From: Haberlea rhodopensis
Lineage: Eukaryota; Streptophyta; Magnoliopsida; Lamiales; Gesneriaceae
DNA length: 64,000 nt
Assembly: GCA_907163345.1 (NCBI GenBank)
Contig: CAJQUN010000003.1
Span: 25,931,879-25,995,878, forward strand
Reading direction: 5' to 3'
Shown here: positions 1 through 9,302 of the stretch, one piece after another
How positions within the stretch are numbered: the first letter of the stretch is position 1
Layout: each line of letters begins with the position of its first letter
Made by a program: the position numbers and the translations under genes
Notes under the pieces: model-generated
Databases searched by the model: none
What the model saw: only the letters and a program-made list of their open reading frames with translations
What the model was told of the DNA's origin: nothing

Positions 1-829
1 CCGCTGATGTCGAGCGCGTGTGGGGTTATAACGCCGCTATTGTGGAGCGAGCGATGAAATAAAACTATGGAATCATTGCTTAGATATATGTGATATTTAT
101 GGTCATTTGTTTAATGATTTAATCATATCTGATTATGAAACTGGCATGGCAGGAATGTATTTAGTTAATCAATGAGATGATTAACTGGCTTTTGGGAATT
201 TGATGGTTTCGGTTATTTTGAGAACATGAACAACACAGGGGATCCCGGATGAGGACGATGCCATCCAGGGAGTATCTTTTAAAATTCATGGCATTTACAT
301 TCTGTAAATTATGAACTGTGATATTGTGATTATGGATCGGTGGTATTGGTATGCTCACCCCGTGTGGGGGCTGTCTCTGTTGGGGCAGGTTGAACAGGTA
401 CAGAGGGAGCTCCAGAGTTGAGATCGAGCTATGGATTGGAGGTGCTTCCTGGATCAAAGTACCGGTGACGGTATTGAGCACAATATCTTATACATTAGAT
501 ACACGTACATTCATTTGATGCTAGCATGTGAGCACTGTCATATGTGTATGTGATTTGTATAAGAAGGCAAGGACCTTTCTCTTTTTATTCTTATGTTGCA
601 TGCAATTAATGTGAGGAATTGCTAAATGAATTGAGAACGTGTTAGTGTATTACAAGGGTGCATGATATGTTAAATGGACTTGGTTGGGAAAAGCTGTATA
701 TTAATGAAAGGATACAAGAAATTTTATAGATGGTATTTCATGCCATGGTTGCATGTAGTCTTTTCCCCTGATAACATAATTGTATGCGCTAATTGCATGG
801 GTTAATACACTAATAATGGGTTAAGGGCA
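1..829 (+). repeat. Chromovirus-type LTR fragment (copy a), 3' part
   Basis: This stretch aligns by eye with the LTR part at about 4530-5345. Both share the GC-rich GCGAG/CCGCT cluster, then a CACCCCGTGTGGGGG stem, then the AACAGGTACAG block, and both reach AATACACTAATA near the end. It stops about 15 bases short of the expected LTR terminus at 829, where unrelated sequence begins. It is the 3' part of a plus-strand LTR whose upstream part lies outside the window. The short ORFs in it carry no recognisable domain. Confidence 0.6.
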
Positions 830-1828
830 TGGTAGCGTTTATCGCGTACGCCCAAATTAACCATCTCAAGTTAATAACAGTATATATGTAGTAGCCTGAG
901 TAGGGATCGATCCCACGAGGAAGGTTATAAGTAAAATGAGCATATCTCACTCATTTTAAGTCCAAAGTGTTTCAAAATTTAACCACAGAACAACAACGCA
1001 ATAATCTATAACTTTTATTAGAAGCACCATTCCAAATTCGAACTCTAAGTGAATCAAAAATACGAAACTATCTACTGCAAGAACCTCAAAAAGTTTGCAG
1101 ATTCTGTTTTAACAAAAAGACATCAACAAATTCATGTCTCTTCCTAGATTTCGACCCAGTTCCACAGAATTCAACAAAATAAAGATAAGAACACGTTCAT
1201 ACCCTTGTAGACCCAAAATTTCCACCATGGCTCATTCCTAGCTTGAACTCCTCCAAACTTGCTTCAAATTTGAAAATTCTTGCACCTAACTATCACTCCT
1301 AATAGCTTCTAATCCTTAAATTGCATGTAACATGAATTCAAGATTTCACAAGAATTTTGTTAGGAAAAGGGGCTGGAATTTTGAAATTCTCAATGAGAGA
1401 AGGCGGAGTGATTTGGTGGGGAAAATGAAGAGAGAGAAAGGATTTGCATGCTTAATTTTTTTTAAAAATCAAATTTGAAAATAAGGAGATATGTGTGGCT
1501 TTCTATGCCACTTTGGCATGGTTTTTAATTTAATTGATGCACTATCTTGCAAGATTAATGGTCCAAAATCATGTATTAAACATGAGTTAAATTAATTAGT
1601 GGCATGTGTTCTCCAAGGGCCATGTGATCATACACATGCTCATGCACTACAAACATGTTCCACTAGTTGCTTGACTCATCGTAGTCCGGGACACCTTAAT
1701 TCAAAGTTTGCACTTTTAATTATATGGGTTGCTTAATCATCGTTAATCCGGATTAATTAGCATCTGGGCCTTACACCACTTGGACTTCCAAGTTCTTTAT
1801 CGACTCCTCATGATTGTTCATCATTGTT
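830..1828. repeat. Unassigned LTR-like segment, probably minus-strand Gypsy LTR
   Basis: The first 100 bases resemble 61524-61610, with TTTATCGYGTACGC followed by GGGATCGATCCCACGA, which in that Athila-like element is the end of the 5' LTR next to the primer site. The rest is AT-rich and non-coding. No primer site, target duplication or matching partner LTR was found, so its extent is set only by the neighbouring recognised sequences. It may be a truncated LTR of a second Athila-like family. Confidence 0.35.
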
Positions 1829-2829
1829 TCACAGCTTCATTAGTTGTAATGAAAGGGCTACCTACTTGGCATTCAGTGCTCGGATGTCCTCATTGGCAAA
1901 GCTCGCATGTAACAGTTTGAACTTGCATTGCATGCATACTCAAACTATCGATCTTCTTGTTCGGCGCTTCCAACTGGCAGCTAGGGCAGTGACTTCACTA
2001 ACTTAATGCACTCCGGCTTGCTTCTTTGGCACGTTCCTGTCGGACTGCCATTGACAACTATTAGCAGTCATCTCCTCCAACAGCATATAAGCTTCCTTGG
2101 GCGTCTTCCTCATAACAGTTCCTACTGACGCTGCATCAATCATAGAACGGTTATCAGAAAATAAACCGTTATAAAACGTGTGTACCTGCAGCCAGATAGG
2201 GAGGCCATGATGTGGGCATCTCCGCAGTAGATCTTTGAAGCGCTCCCAAGCTTCGTACAGTGTCTCTGGATCGTATTGGGCAAAGGTTGTGATGTCATTA
2301 GCATCTTGGTCGTCTTGGATGGTGGAAAGAATTTTGACAAGGACAACTGCGCCATTCCATCCGACGTGGAAATAGACCCTGCAGGCAACGATTGTAACCA
2401 GGATTTACCTTTATCATCTAAATAAAATGTAAACAAATGTAACATGATGGCGTCGTCAGTAACGACATTATGCTTGAATGTATCACAAATCTCCAAGAAG
2501 TTGGAGATGTGAGCATTTGGATCGTCAATAGCTGCTCCCCAAAATTGGACCGAATGTTGGATCATCTGTATGATAGCAAGCTTGATCTCAAAATTGTTAG
2601 CCTGTATGGTTGGTCTCGTGATACTCGACAGTGATCCATGGAATGCAGGGTGGGCATAGTGCATGAGTGATCTTGCAACTGGTGGTACTAGAATCTCCTC
2701 GGTATTAGCCATGTGTGTTCTTGCTTGCCTTAGCCTCCTTTGACAAGTGCGTTCAATCTCGGGATCAAAGGGCTCAAGTGTAGGGTTGCTACTCCTTAGC
2801 ATATACCAAGAGATAACAACCTGTAACAA
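1829..2829 (-). pseudogene. gag: Athila-like gag, broken
   Basis: The longest open part (2140-2829) has the Athila-type capsid: PEIERTCQRRLRQ near the start, then FEIKLAIIQMIQ, DPNAHISNFLEICDTFK, and WLQSLPAGSIST followed by LSKFFPPSKT. Downstream in shifted frames the gag continues through KTPKEAYMLLEEM to a CCHC knuckle at about 1860-1905 (CELC, GH, TEC), with a TGA inside the knuckle. The gene lies just downstream of the tRNA-Asp primer site at 2947-2964, as expected for gag. Protease and pol are missing: the element is cut off at about 1828. Confidence 0.75.
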
Positions 2830-2946
2830 TCAACCAAAAAGAACACAAATAATAGAAGAGTAGAGAGAATGGGAAAAAATCGAAAAAAAAAAAAATGAAT
2901 GACTAAACTACAGTCAACTAATCTCGTTTGATATGATTAAAACTAG

Positions 2947-2964
2947 TCCCAGGCAACGGCGCCA
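2947..2964 (-). other. Primer-binding site, tRNA-Asp type
   Basis: The minus strand reads TGGCGCCGTTGCCTGGGA, which differs at one base from the complement of the 3' end of plant tRNA-Asp. It starts six bases from the inner end of the LTR at 2971. This fixes the element as minus strand and supports the Athila assignment. Confidence 0.85.
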
Positions 2965-2970
2965 AAAACT

Positions 2971-4382
2971 TGACCGCTATTATTTTAAACAATATTTTTT
3001 AGTGTAGCAATTGCGTACCGCAAGTGCACGGTGTCAAGTTTTAGTATAATGATATGAAAAGTACAGATTGTCGATCCCACGAGGACTAGAAAATATTTAG
3101 CAAACTCCACTAGTTTAACTATATTTAGTCTACGATAACTAGTTATGATTAATTAACTAAAGTGACAAATTAACTCAATAATTAACCCAACAAGCAAGGA
3201 CAAAGAAAATTAGAATCAATAGAGACAATTATCAAGAATTTCGGTTCATCCATGCAATCCCCCACAATTCGTCTACTGTTAAGAATTAAATTCAAACGTT
3301 CTAAGGTGATGAGTTTTCTTAATGCACTTGTTATACCTTGGTCTGGTTACAACAAGTCTAATACTCAGATACAACAAGGCAATGATCATGCACATATTTA
3401 ACACTCAATATTGTAAGTTGATTTATGAAAACTTCTAGCTTTTGATTACTATATATCTATAGCTATCACACGTGTATTTGACTTCATCTCTCGATATCTG
3501 TATGAAATCCACGGTTTAATTTACTATATCGTATCGCAATCTCCCATGGTCAATTCAATTGCAATAAATAATCAATCAAGGATATTAATCCATTGAAAGC
3601 ATGAACACAACAAATTAAACTCAAAGAATTTGTAGGAATCAATCAAAACTTAATTAAAATTGTGGGTTCAAAACATGGGATCCCCTAAGTCTTGACAACA
3701 AACTTAGCCAACAATCTTCATCAAATATCAACGCATAAACTTGTTTTGCAACAATCTAATCATTAAAATCTAATGAAAATAGAGAACTAGAGTTAGAAAT
3801 ATGGAAATAACAAGAGACTTTGACTCCTTGCATTGCTCCATCGTCCCGTCTCTTCCGATACGTCTTCTCTTCAATGGTGATGATGTATGGATGGTTGGGG
3901 ATGAAGGAGAATGATGGTGGCTGAGTTTGTATGGTGACTTATGAGCTAAGAGTCCCTCAATTTCGTCTGGAATCTTCTATATATTGTGTTGGAGGAGTCT
4001 TCCATTCTTTGGACACAAAATAGCTTGATAAGGAATGAAATCTCGATTTTTTCGGGTTTGGCGATCGATCGCTACAATGTGTAGCAATCGATCACTATAC
4101 TATTTTTATTTTTCAGAATTTCCGAGGTGGCGATCGATCGCTGATATTTATCGATCTATCGTTGCAATGATTTTCAACATTTTGCACTTCCGTCCCTCCT
4201 TTTCCATGTATGCTCGGTTTGGTTCTTTTTCATCATTTTAAGCCTATTTCCTCAACTTTTATGCATTTAGACCAAGATTCCTGAAATATACAAATATATA
4301 CCAAAAAACATAATATTTTCCATGAATCACTACCAAAACGCCCCTAATCTTATATCAAATTAAGTGTAAAATCACACTATCA
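2971..4382 (-). repeat. 5' LTR of truncated Athila-like element
   Basis: The LTR runs from TGACCGC to ATCA on the plus strand, so it has TG...CA ends, and lies directly beside the primer site. It contains the GTCGATCCCACGAGGA block about 120 bases from its inner end. Four GATCGATC palindromes occur at 4061-4162, about 220 bases from its outer end, the same offset as in the Athila LTR at 20268-21631. The 3' LTR of this element is not in the window. Confidence 0.75.
4061..4162. repeat. Short GCGATCGATCGC array (4 units)
   Basis: Units start at 4061, 4084, 4130 and 4151. Two are perfect GCGATCGATCGC and two carry mismatches. They form two pairs 23 and 21 bases apart. This is a reduced form of the eight-unit arrays at 21190-21410 and in the chromovirus LTRs. 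Confidence 0.8.
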
Positions 4383-5356
4383 GCAAGGAAAGGATTGGCT
4401 CCTGCTCTCGGATTATAATGTACGTGTAACGAGCATGGTAGACGTATTATTGTCATGTGCATGAATAATATATGAATGTTGGAAACATTATGGTATATTT
4501 TGAGAATCATACGGTGCCTCTATGGAGCGAGCAATGATTGGGATGTTGTCGCTATGGAGCGAACATCGGTTATGATACCGCCGCTGTTGAGCATGCGAGG
4601 TAATGGAATTGTGAAATCATGGTAGAGATATATGTGTTATTTGTAAATCATTAGATTAATGATTTAATTACATTTGATTTTATTATCGGTTTGAGCATGG
4701 GTAAAGTTAATCATTGAAATGATTAACTGACTTTGAGGGATTTGATGGTTTGGCTATTGTGAGAACATGAACAGCACAGGGGATCCCATATGATAACGAT
4801 ACTATACAGGGAGTATTTATTGCATTTACAATTTTATATTTTTTAAATTATGAATTGTGATATTGCTGTTATGGAAATGATGTTTTTTGTATACTCACCC
4901 CGTGTGGGGGGCTGTTTCTGTTGGGACAGGTGAACAGGTACAGCAATGGCTCTGGAGTTGAGTTCGAGCTGTTGATTGGAAATGCTTCCAGGGCTAAGGT
5001 ACCAATGACGGTATTGGGTAGCATTCTTATACAGCAGATACACATTATTCCTTCAATGCTCGCATGTGAGCATTCATATATGTGTATATGGGTTGTCTAC
5101 ATGTTGCTAGAGTTCTCTTTTCATTTATGGTTGCATGCAATTAATTATGGAGTAATGCATGATGAATTGAGAACATGTTAGTGTATTATGAGGTGTATGT
5201 TCATGCTAGTGGGACGGTACTGGGAATTGAACATTAAGTGGATTAATGTCAAAATTTTATAGATGCTATATACGGGGTTTCCCTAATGTTATGAAAGCAT
5301 GCACAATTAATTGTGATAATACACTAATAGCGGGTTAAGGTCACGATGTCCTTACA
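4383..5356 (+). repeat. Chromovirus-type LTR fragment (copy b), 3' part
   Basis: Same family as 1-829. It ends in GATGTCCTTACA at 5356 and is followed by an initiator-Met primer site, so it is the end of a plus-strand 5' LTR. Its upstream half is missing, replaced by the Athila-like LTR ending at 4382. Confidence 0.65.
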
Positions 5357-5544
5357 TTAGTCGTATCAGAGCAGTGGTTCGCTCTTTGGGGCTGTTGAGG
5401 GCCAAGGGAGGTGTTGATAGAAAAGGATATCACATATTTTATGCGTGATTGTAGTTAGTGTTGTGTGACACAACTATTATGATTGTGTGCATATGATGAT
5501 ATGAGATTATAAATGAAATGTGTTATTGTTAACCACTGTGGTTG
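5357..5544 (+). other. Primer site and leader of a truncated chromovirus
   Basis: TTAGTCGTATCAGAGCAGTGG follows the LTR end at 5356. CGTATCAGAGC matches the initiator-Met primer site TGGTATCAGAGC except at its first bases. About 180 bases of non-coding leader follow and stop, before any gag start, at the LTR beginning at 5545. Confidence 0.65.
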
Positions 5545-5874
5545 TGTGATACCCCAGAAATAATTATATGCATTTGGGCATTAATTATGTTTATATGATA
5601 AATATGGTGTTAATTATTAGGGTGAAATGCTTAGTTATACGGTGGGCATGACCTGGTAATACATTTCAGGGTGCATGTGATGCATATTGGTAAATTGGGT
5701 GTTGGCATGATTTATTTGGGGTGGGTATTAATTATTTTGGGTAAAGCATGTTTAAATGGTGAAATGGTGCATTTTAGAAGAAATGCTTTTAAAATATCAT
5801 GTTAGGATATTTTATATATCATGCTAAATACCAGTGCATAATTTTAATTAAACTCCCCTAATACCCCAACTCCC
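5545..5874 (+). repeat. Chromovirus LTR fragment, first 330 bases
   Basis: It begins TGTGATACCCCAGAAATAAT and matches the first 330 bases of the LTR at 5875 at many positions: the ATTTCAGGGTGCATGT block, the AATGCTTTTAAAATA block, and the pyrimidine-rich TAATACCCCAACTCCC end. It is broken by the second, related LTR. CTCCC at 5870-5874 could be the target duplication of that insertion, but the second copy is not in the window. Confidence 0.65.
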
Positions 5875-6384
5875 TGTGATGACCCCGAAATAATTAATTT
5901 CAATTGCACATTAATAATGTTTATATGATTAATTATGATGATAATTGATTTATGTGTTGAAATTAATTATCTTGTTGGAATGCTTAGTCACATGGTAGGC
6001 GTGACCTGGGGGTTGCATTTCAGGGTGCATGTTATGCATGTTAGAAAATGGGGTGTTAACATGATATATTCGTATTGGTTGTTAATTATGTGGAAGATAT
6101 GAATTTAGTGGAAGTTTGGTGCATTTTTGTAAATGCTTTTAAAATACCATGTTGGGGTATTTTATACATCATGTTAATTGATGAGGTACAATTTTTATTA
6201 ACCTTTAAAACCCATACCCCACCATACCCCCACTTTATTCACTCTACCCTCCACTCTTAAATCCCCAATTTCACTCTCAAACCCTACCCATTTCCCATTT
6301 TCGAAATTTGGCAAGGAAGGAAGGAGAAATCTTCACAAAACTTTTGTTTGTGGGATTTTTGTTAAGATTTGGAGTCCTCAAGAG

Positions 6385-6910
6385 GTATGGAACCCTTCCT
6401 AAAGTTTTAATGATGTTTTTGAAATGAGTTAGCATTTTGGGATTTTTTTGTAAATTTGTTTTTGGGTATATGTTGTATGTGGTTGGGGTATGATTTTTGA
6501 AGTGTTTTATGTGGGTTTTAGTGAGTTATGATGATATTTGTTATGTTGGAATGTTTGGGTTTGAAGGGTATGAGATTGAGCTTGAAAAATGCTCAAAAAT
6601 GGTGAAGGATCGCGCACACAGAAGGTGGCGATCGATCGCTACAAATGCAACGATCGATCACCGAAGGCCAGTGGCAAAAAAATGCTACAGGCGATCGATC
6701 GCCATATATGGCACGATCGATCGCCGTGAGGCAGAATGGGCAGGCGATCTATCGCTACATCAAAGCGATCGATCGGTAAGGCTCGGGATCGATCGCCTCG
6801 ATGCAGCGATCGATCGCCAGCAGCTTAAAAATGGCAAATGATGTTTTTTGTTGAATTTTTGGTATTGGGACTATAATTGGCTTCTAATATTGATTTGTAT
6901 GGTTGTGTAG
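6385..6910 (+). other. Candidate intron inside the LTR
   Basis: The segment opens with AGAG/GTATGG and closes with CTTCTAAT then TTGTGTAG/AACC, which fit plant 5' splice site, branch point and 3' splice site patterns. Its borders match those of 34484-35033 in another LTR. The related LTR at 45584-46990 runs straight into AACCATCCC without it. Splicing is an inference from these patterns. Confidence 0.45.
6628..6817. repeat. GCGATCGATCGC palindrome array (8 units)
   Basis: Units start at 6628, 6650, 6691, 6713, 6744, 6765, 6786 and 6806. Several are perfect GCGATCGATCGC, others have one to three changes. Distances from the first are 22, 63, 85, 116, 137, 158 and 178 bases, each close to a whole number of 10.5-base turns. 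The short ORF running through it is rich in Arg-Ser-Ile-Ala only because of the repeat. Confidence 0.9.
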
Positions 6911-7897
6911 AACCATCCCAGGTACCAACAACATCAAGGAGATAAAGTTCTTCAACTTCTCCACTTTTGGGAATTAAGGTACGTAAGAAACGTACGGGCA
7001 TCGGACGGTAAAACACACTCCTATACTATGACTATGCAATGATTTCATAAGTATTTATGATGTTCATGATGATGATTATGATAAGTAAAGATATGATGAT
7101 GTCTATGATGAGTAAAGATGATATGATGTTAACGATGATGTTTATGATAAGTGAAGATGATGTATATGATGAGTAAAGATGCTATGATGTTTATGATGTA
7201 TGTTAAACTATGTTACTAGAAATGGTAGAATGTTCGGTGGTTGTTATGGGCAAGCAAGGAAGGTACTTACCGCTGACATAGCTAGCGAGGAGATACATCC
7301 GCTATCAAGGTGTAGCGAGGGGTATCACAGTACCGCTATATGTCGAGCGAGGGGGCCAACTGTGCCGCTGTCATAACAGGACCAGGACAGTCACATTTCT
7401 AATTAACATTGTTGACTATGAGCATATGTGAAGCATGATCTTAATCATTTATGTCAAGAACTAATGATTACGTGCATGACTATGAAACAGGGACAACAAA
7501 AGTGGCTTAATGCGATTAACCAGGGAGTATATGTTAACGATAATTTTCATGCATTTATTTATATGCCATTATTTATGATGTTAAGTAATGATGTACATGC
7601 TCATGATGGGTTGTTCCTGTAGGTACACTTTTGGATTGAAGGGTCGGGTTGAGGCAATGAGCTTCGAGGAGCATGAAAGAATTTAGGTTACAGGATTTTT
7701 GGATAGTCTCTACTCTAGGAGTAGTGTAAATCTATAGCTTTAACATTCATTATCGAGAATGTAATTAATTAGTTTTTGGAAATTTTATTTTTGTCCTGTA
7801 ATCCTATTAGCTCAAGGCTACAACCGGAACCCTAAGATGTTATTAATGCATGTTTAGTCCATAATACGTTGTTATAATGATGTTAAGGTAGGAAGAC

Positions 7898-9050
7898 TGT
7901 TAGGATCGGTCCGGAGTGTTTAGAGGGGGGGGGGGGGTGAATGAACACTCCTTATAAAATTTATCCCTTGTGAATTCTTTCGGATTAGTGAAAGAAATCT
8001 GTTACTTAATCAACTCTTTGAACAGAACAGACCACTAAAAAGGTAAGTGCGGAAACGGTCTGCTCTTGTAAAAGTAAGAACGGCTCGATGGCTAAGTGCA
8101 GAAGGATAAAACACAGGATATGTTTCTGGAAGTTCGAAGGTGGTGTAATCCTTCTACGTCTCCCCTTCTTCCAATTAAGGAAGGTTTATACTAGAAGACT
8201 TTGATTTATACAATCCTGTTGTACAAACCCGATTCAGGCTGGATTTACCTCACTACCAGTCTGAAACTCCTAGTCACTCAACCTGCTCAGACACACTCTG
8301 TCTGACAGTTACAATAAGTTGCTCACTTCTATTTTTCAATACACAATGCGCACAGTGATCCTACAATGATCAAATGTTACAAAGTAATCGCGCTTAAATA
8401 AATAACTTCAGCTCGAGAGCTTCTGAACTTTGTAAGCGTGTGCAGTTGCTTTCTTGTGTGTTTTTCAATTGATCAGCGTGAGTTCGAATCAAAATTCTAT
8501 GTCTTCCTTTTGTTGCATCCTTTTATAGTTGAGGGTAGCAACGACATTGTTTCCCTTAATGTGCAACTTTGACTCTTTTTAAACTCTGAGAAAGCTACAG
8601 TCTTCTTCTTCAGGACACTTGCCGTTCTGGTGTATGCTTTCGGCGACTGTCAGGTAAGCTCTTCTTTGTCTTCTTACCTTTAATGGCAATCTTCAATTTT
8701 TGATCCTTTGTAGCATTAATTACAGCATTAAATGCTACAATAAATAACCGTTAATGGTTCGGACTGAGAAGCCATCCTTTATGTATCTTTGACTGCTCTG
8801 ATCTGATAAAGGTTGAGATCGATCTGTCAGTCTGGAATCCATCGATCCGGTCTGATATGTGATATTCTTTATCAGCTTGCTCTGTTTTGCGCGATCGATC
8901 TGGCATGCCTGATTTCCATCGATCCGGTCTGAAATGTTTTGTCATCTTGCTCTGTTTTGTCTGATCGATCTGGTCAATCTGATTTCTATCGATCCGGTCT
9001 GAAATGTTTTGTCATCTTTAAAATCTCATCGATAAGGTCCGGAACTAACA
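7898..9050 (-). repeat. 3' LTR of SIRE-like element
   Basis: On the plus strand it starts TGTTAGGATCGG and ends GGAACTAACA. It matches 17339-18509 along its length. Visible differences are a 13-base versus 17-base G run, a 14-base GATC-containing segment present only in the other copy, and scattered single bases. This points to a recent insertion. Confidence 0.93.
8817..9034. repeat. Paired GATCGAT motifs in SIRE LTR
   Basis: Octamer cores at 8817, 8840, 8893, 8917, 8963, 8987 and 9027 resemble GATCGATC. The first six form three pairs 23-24 bases apart within a repeating TCTGATTT...CCGGTCTGAAATG context. They lie 16-233 bases from the start of the LTR in transcription sense, in U3. The other LTR has an equivalent array with one extra unit. 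Confidence 0.8.
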
Positions 9051-9066
9051 AATTCCCCCTTTTTGA
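9051..9066 (-). other. Polypurine tract of SIRE-like element
   Basis: The minus strand reads TCAAAAAGGGGGAATT directly before the 3' LTR start TGTTAG. A purine run at this place is the usual plus-strand DNA primer of Copia elements. Confidence 0.8.
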
Positions 9067-9302
9067 TGATGACAAAACCTAGCTTCTAAGTCTTTTTTAA
9101 CCAGTCTTGATAAGAGCTCTGAAGCGAATGCTTTCGGATCGATTACTTCTTTGTTCAAAATAAATGAACATCATTAAGTTGGATCGATTAAATCTTTATT
9201 ATTAAGCCTTATGATGAGGTTCAAAATAAATGAACACAGACTTAATCAAACGAGGATTTTATTGATCACCAAGAAAATCCTAAAATACACAGTCTGAAAA
9301 TA

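Larger units (their letters stand above)
5875..7897 (+). repeat. 5' LTR of chromovirus, main part
   Basis: It starts TGTGATGACCCCGAAATAATT. Its end, CCTACA at 18515-18520, was separated by the SIRE-like insertion. It has the same order of parts as the 33977-36096 LTR: a pyrimidine-rich stretch, the AGAG/GTATGG site, the palindrome array 753 bases from its start, TTGTGTAG/AACCATCCCAGGTA, a simple-repeat block (GATGAT at 7060-7205), a GCGAGG/CCGCT cluster (7265-7380), then TAGTCTCTACTCTAGGAGTAG near the end. Total length without the insertion is 2029 bases. Confidence 0.85.

Noticed and set aside
830..1775. A solo LTR from TGGTAGCG to CCTTACA
   Set aside because: The flanking bases GGGCA and CCACT do not match, and no second copy in the window confirms the ends.
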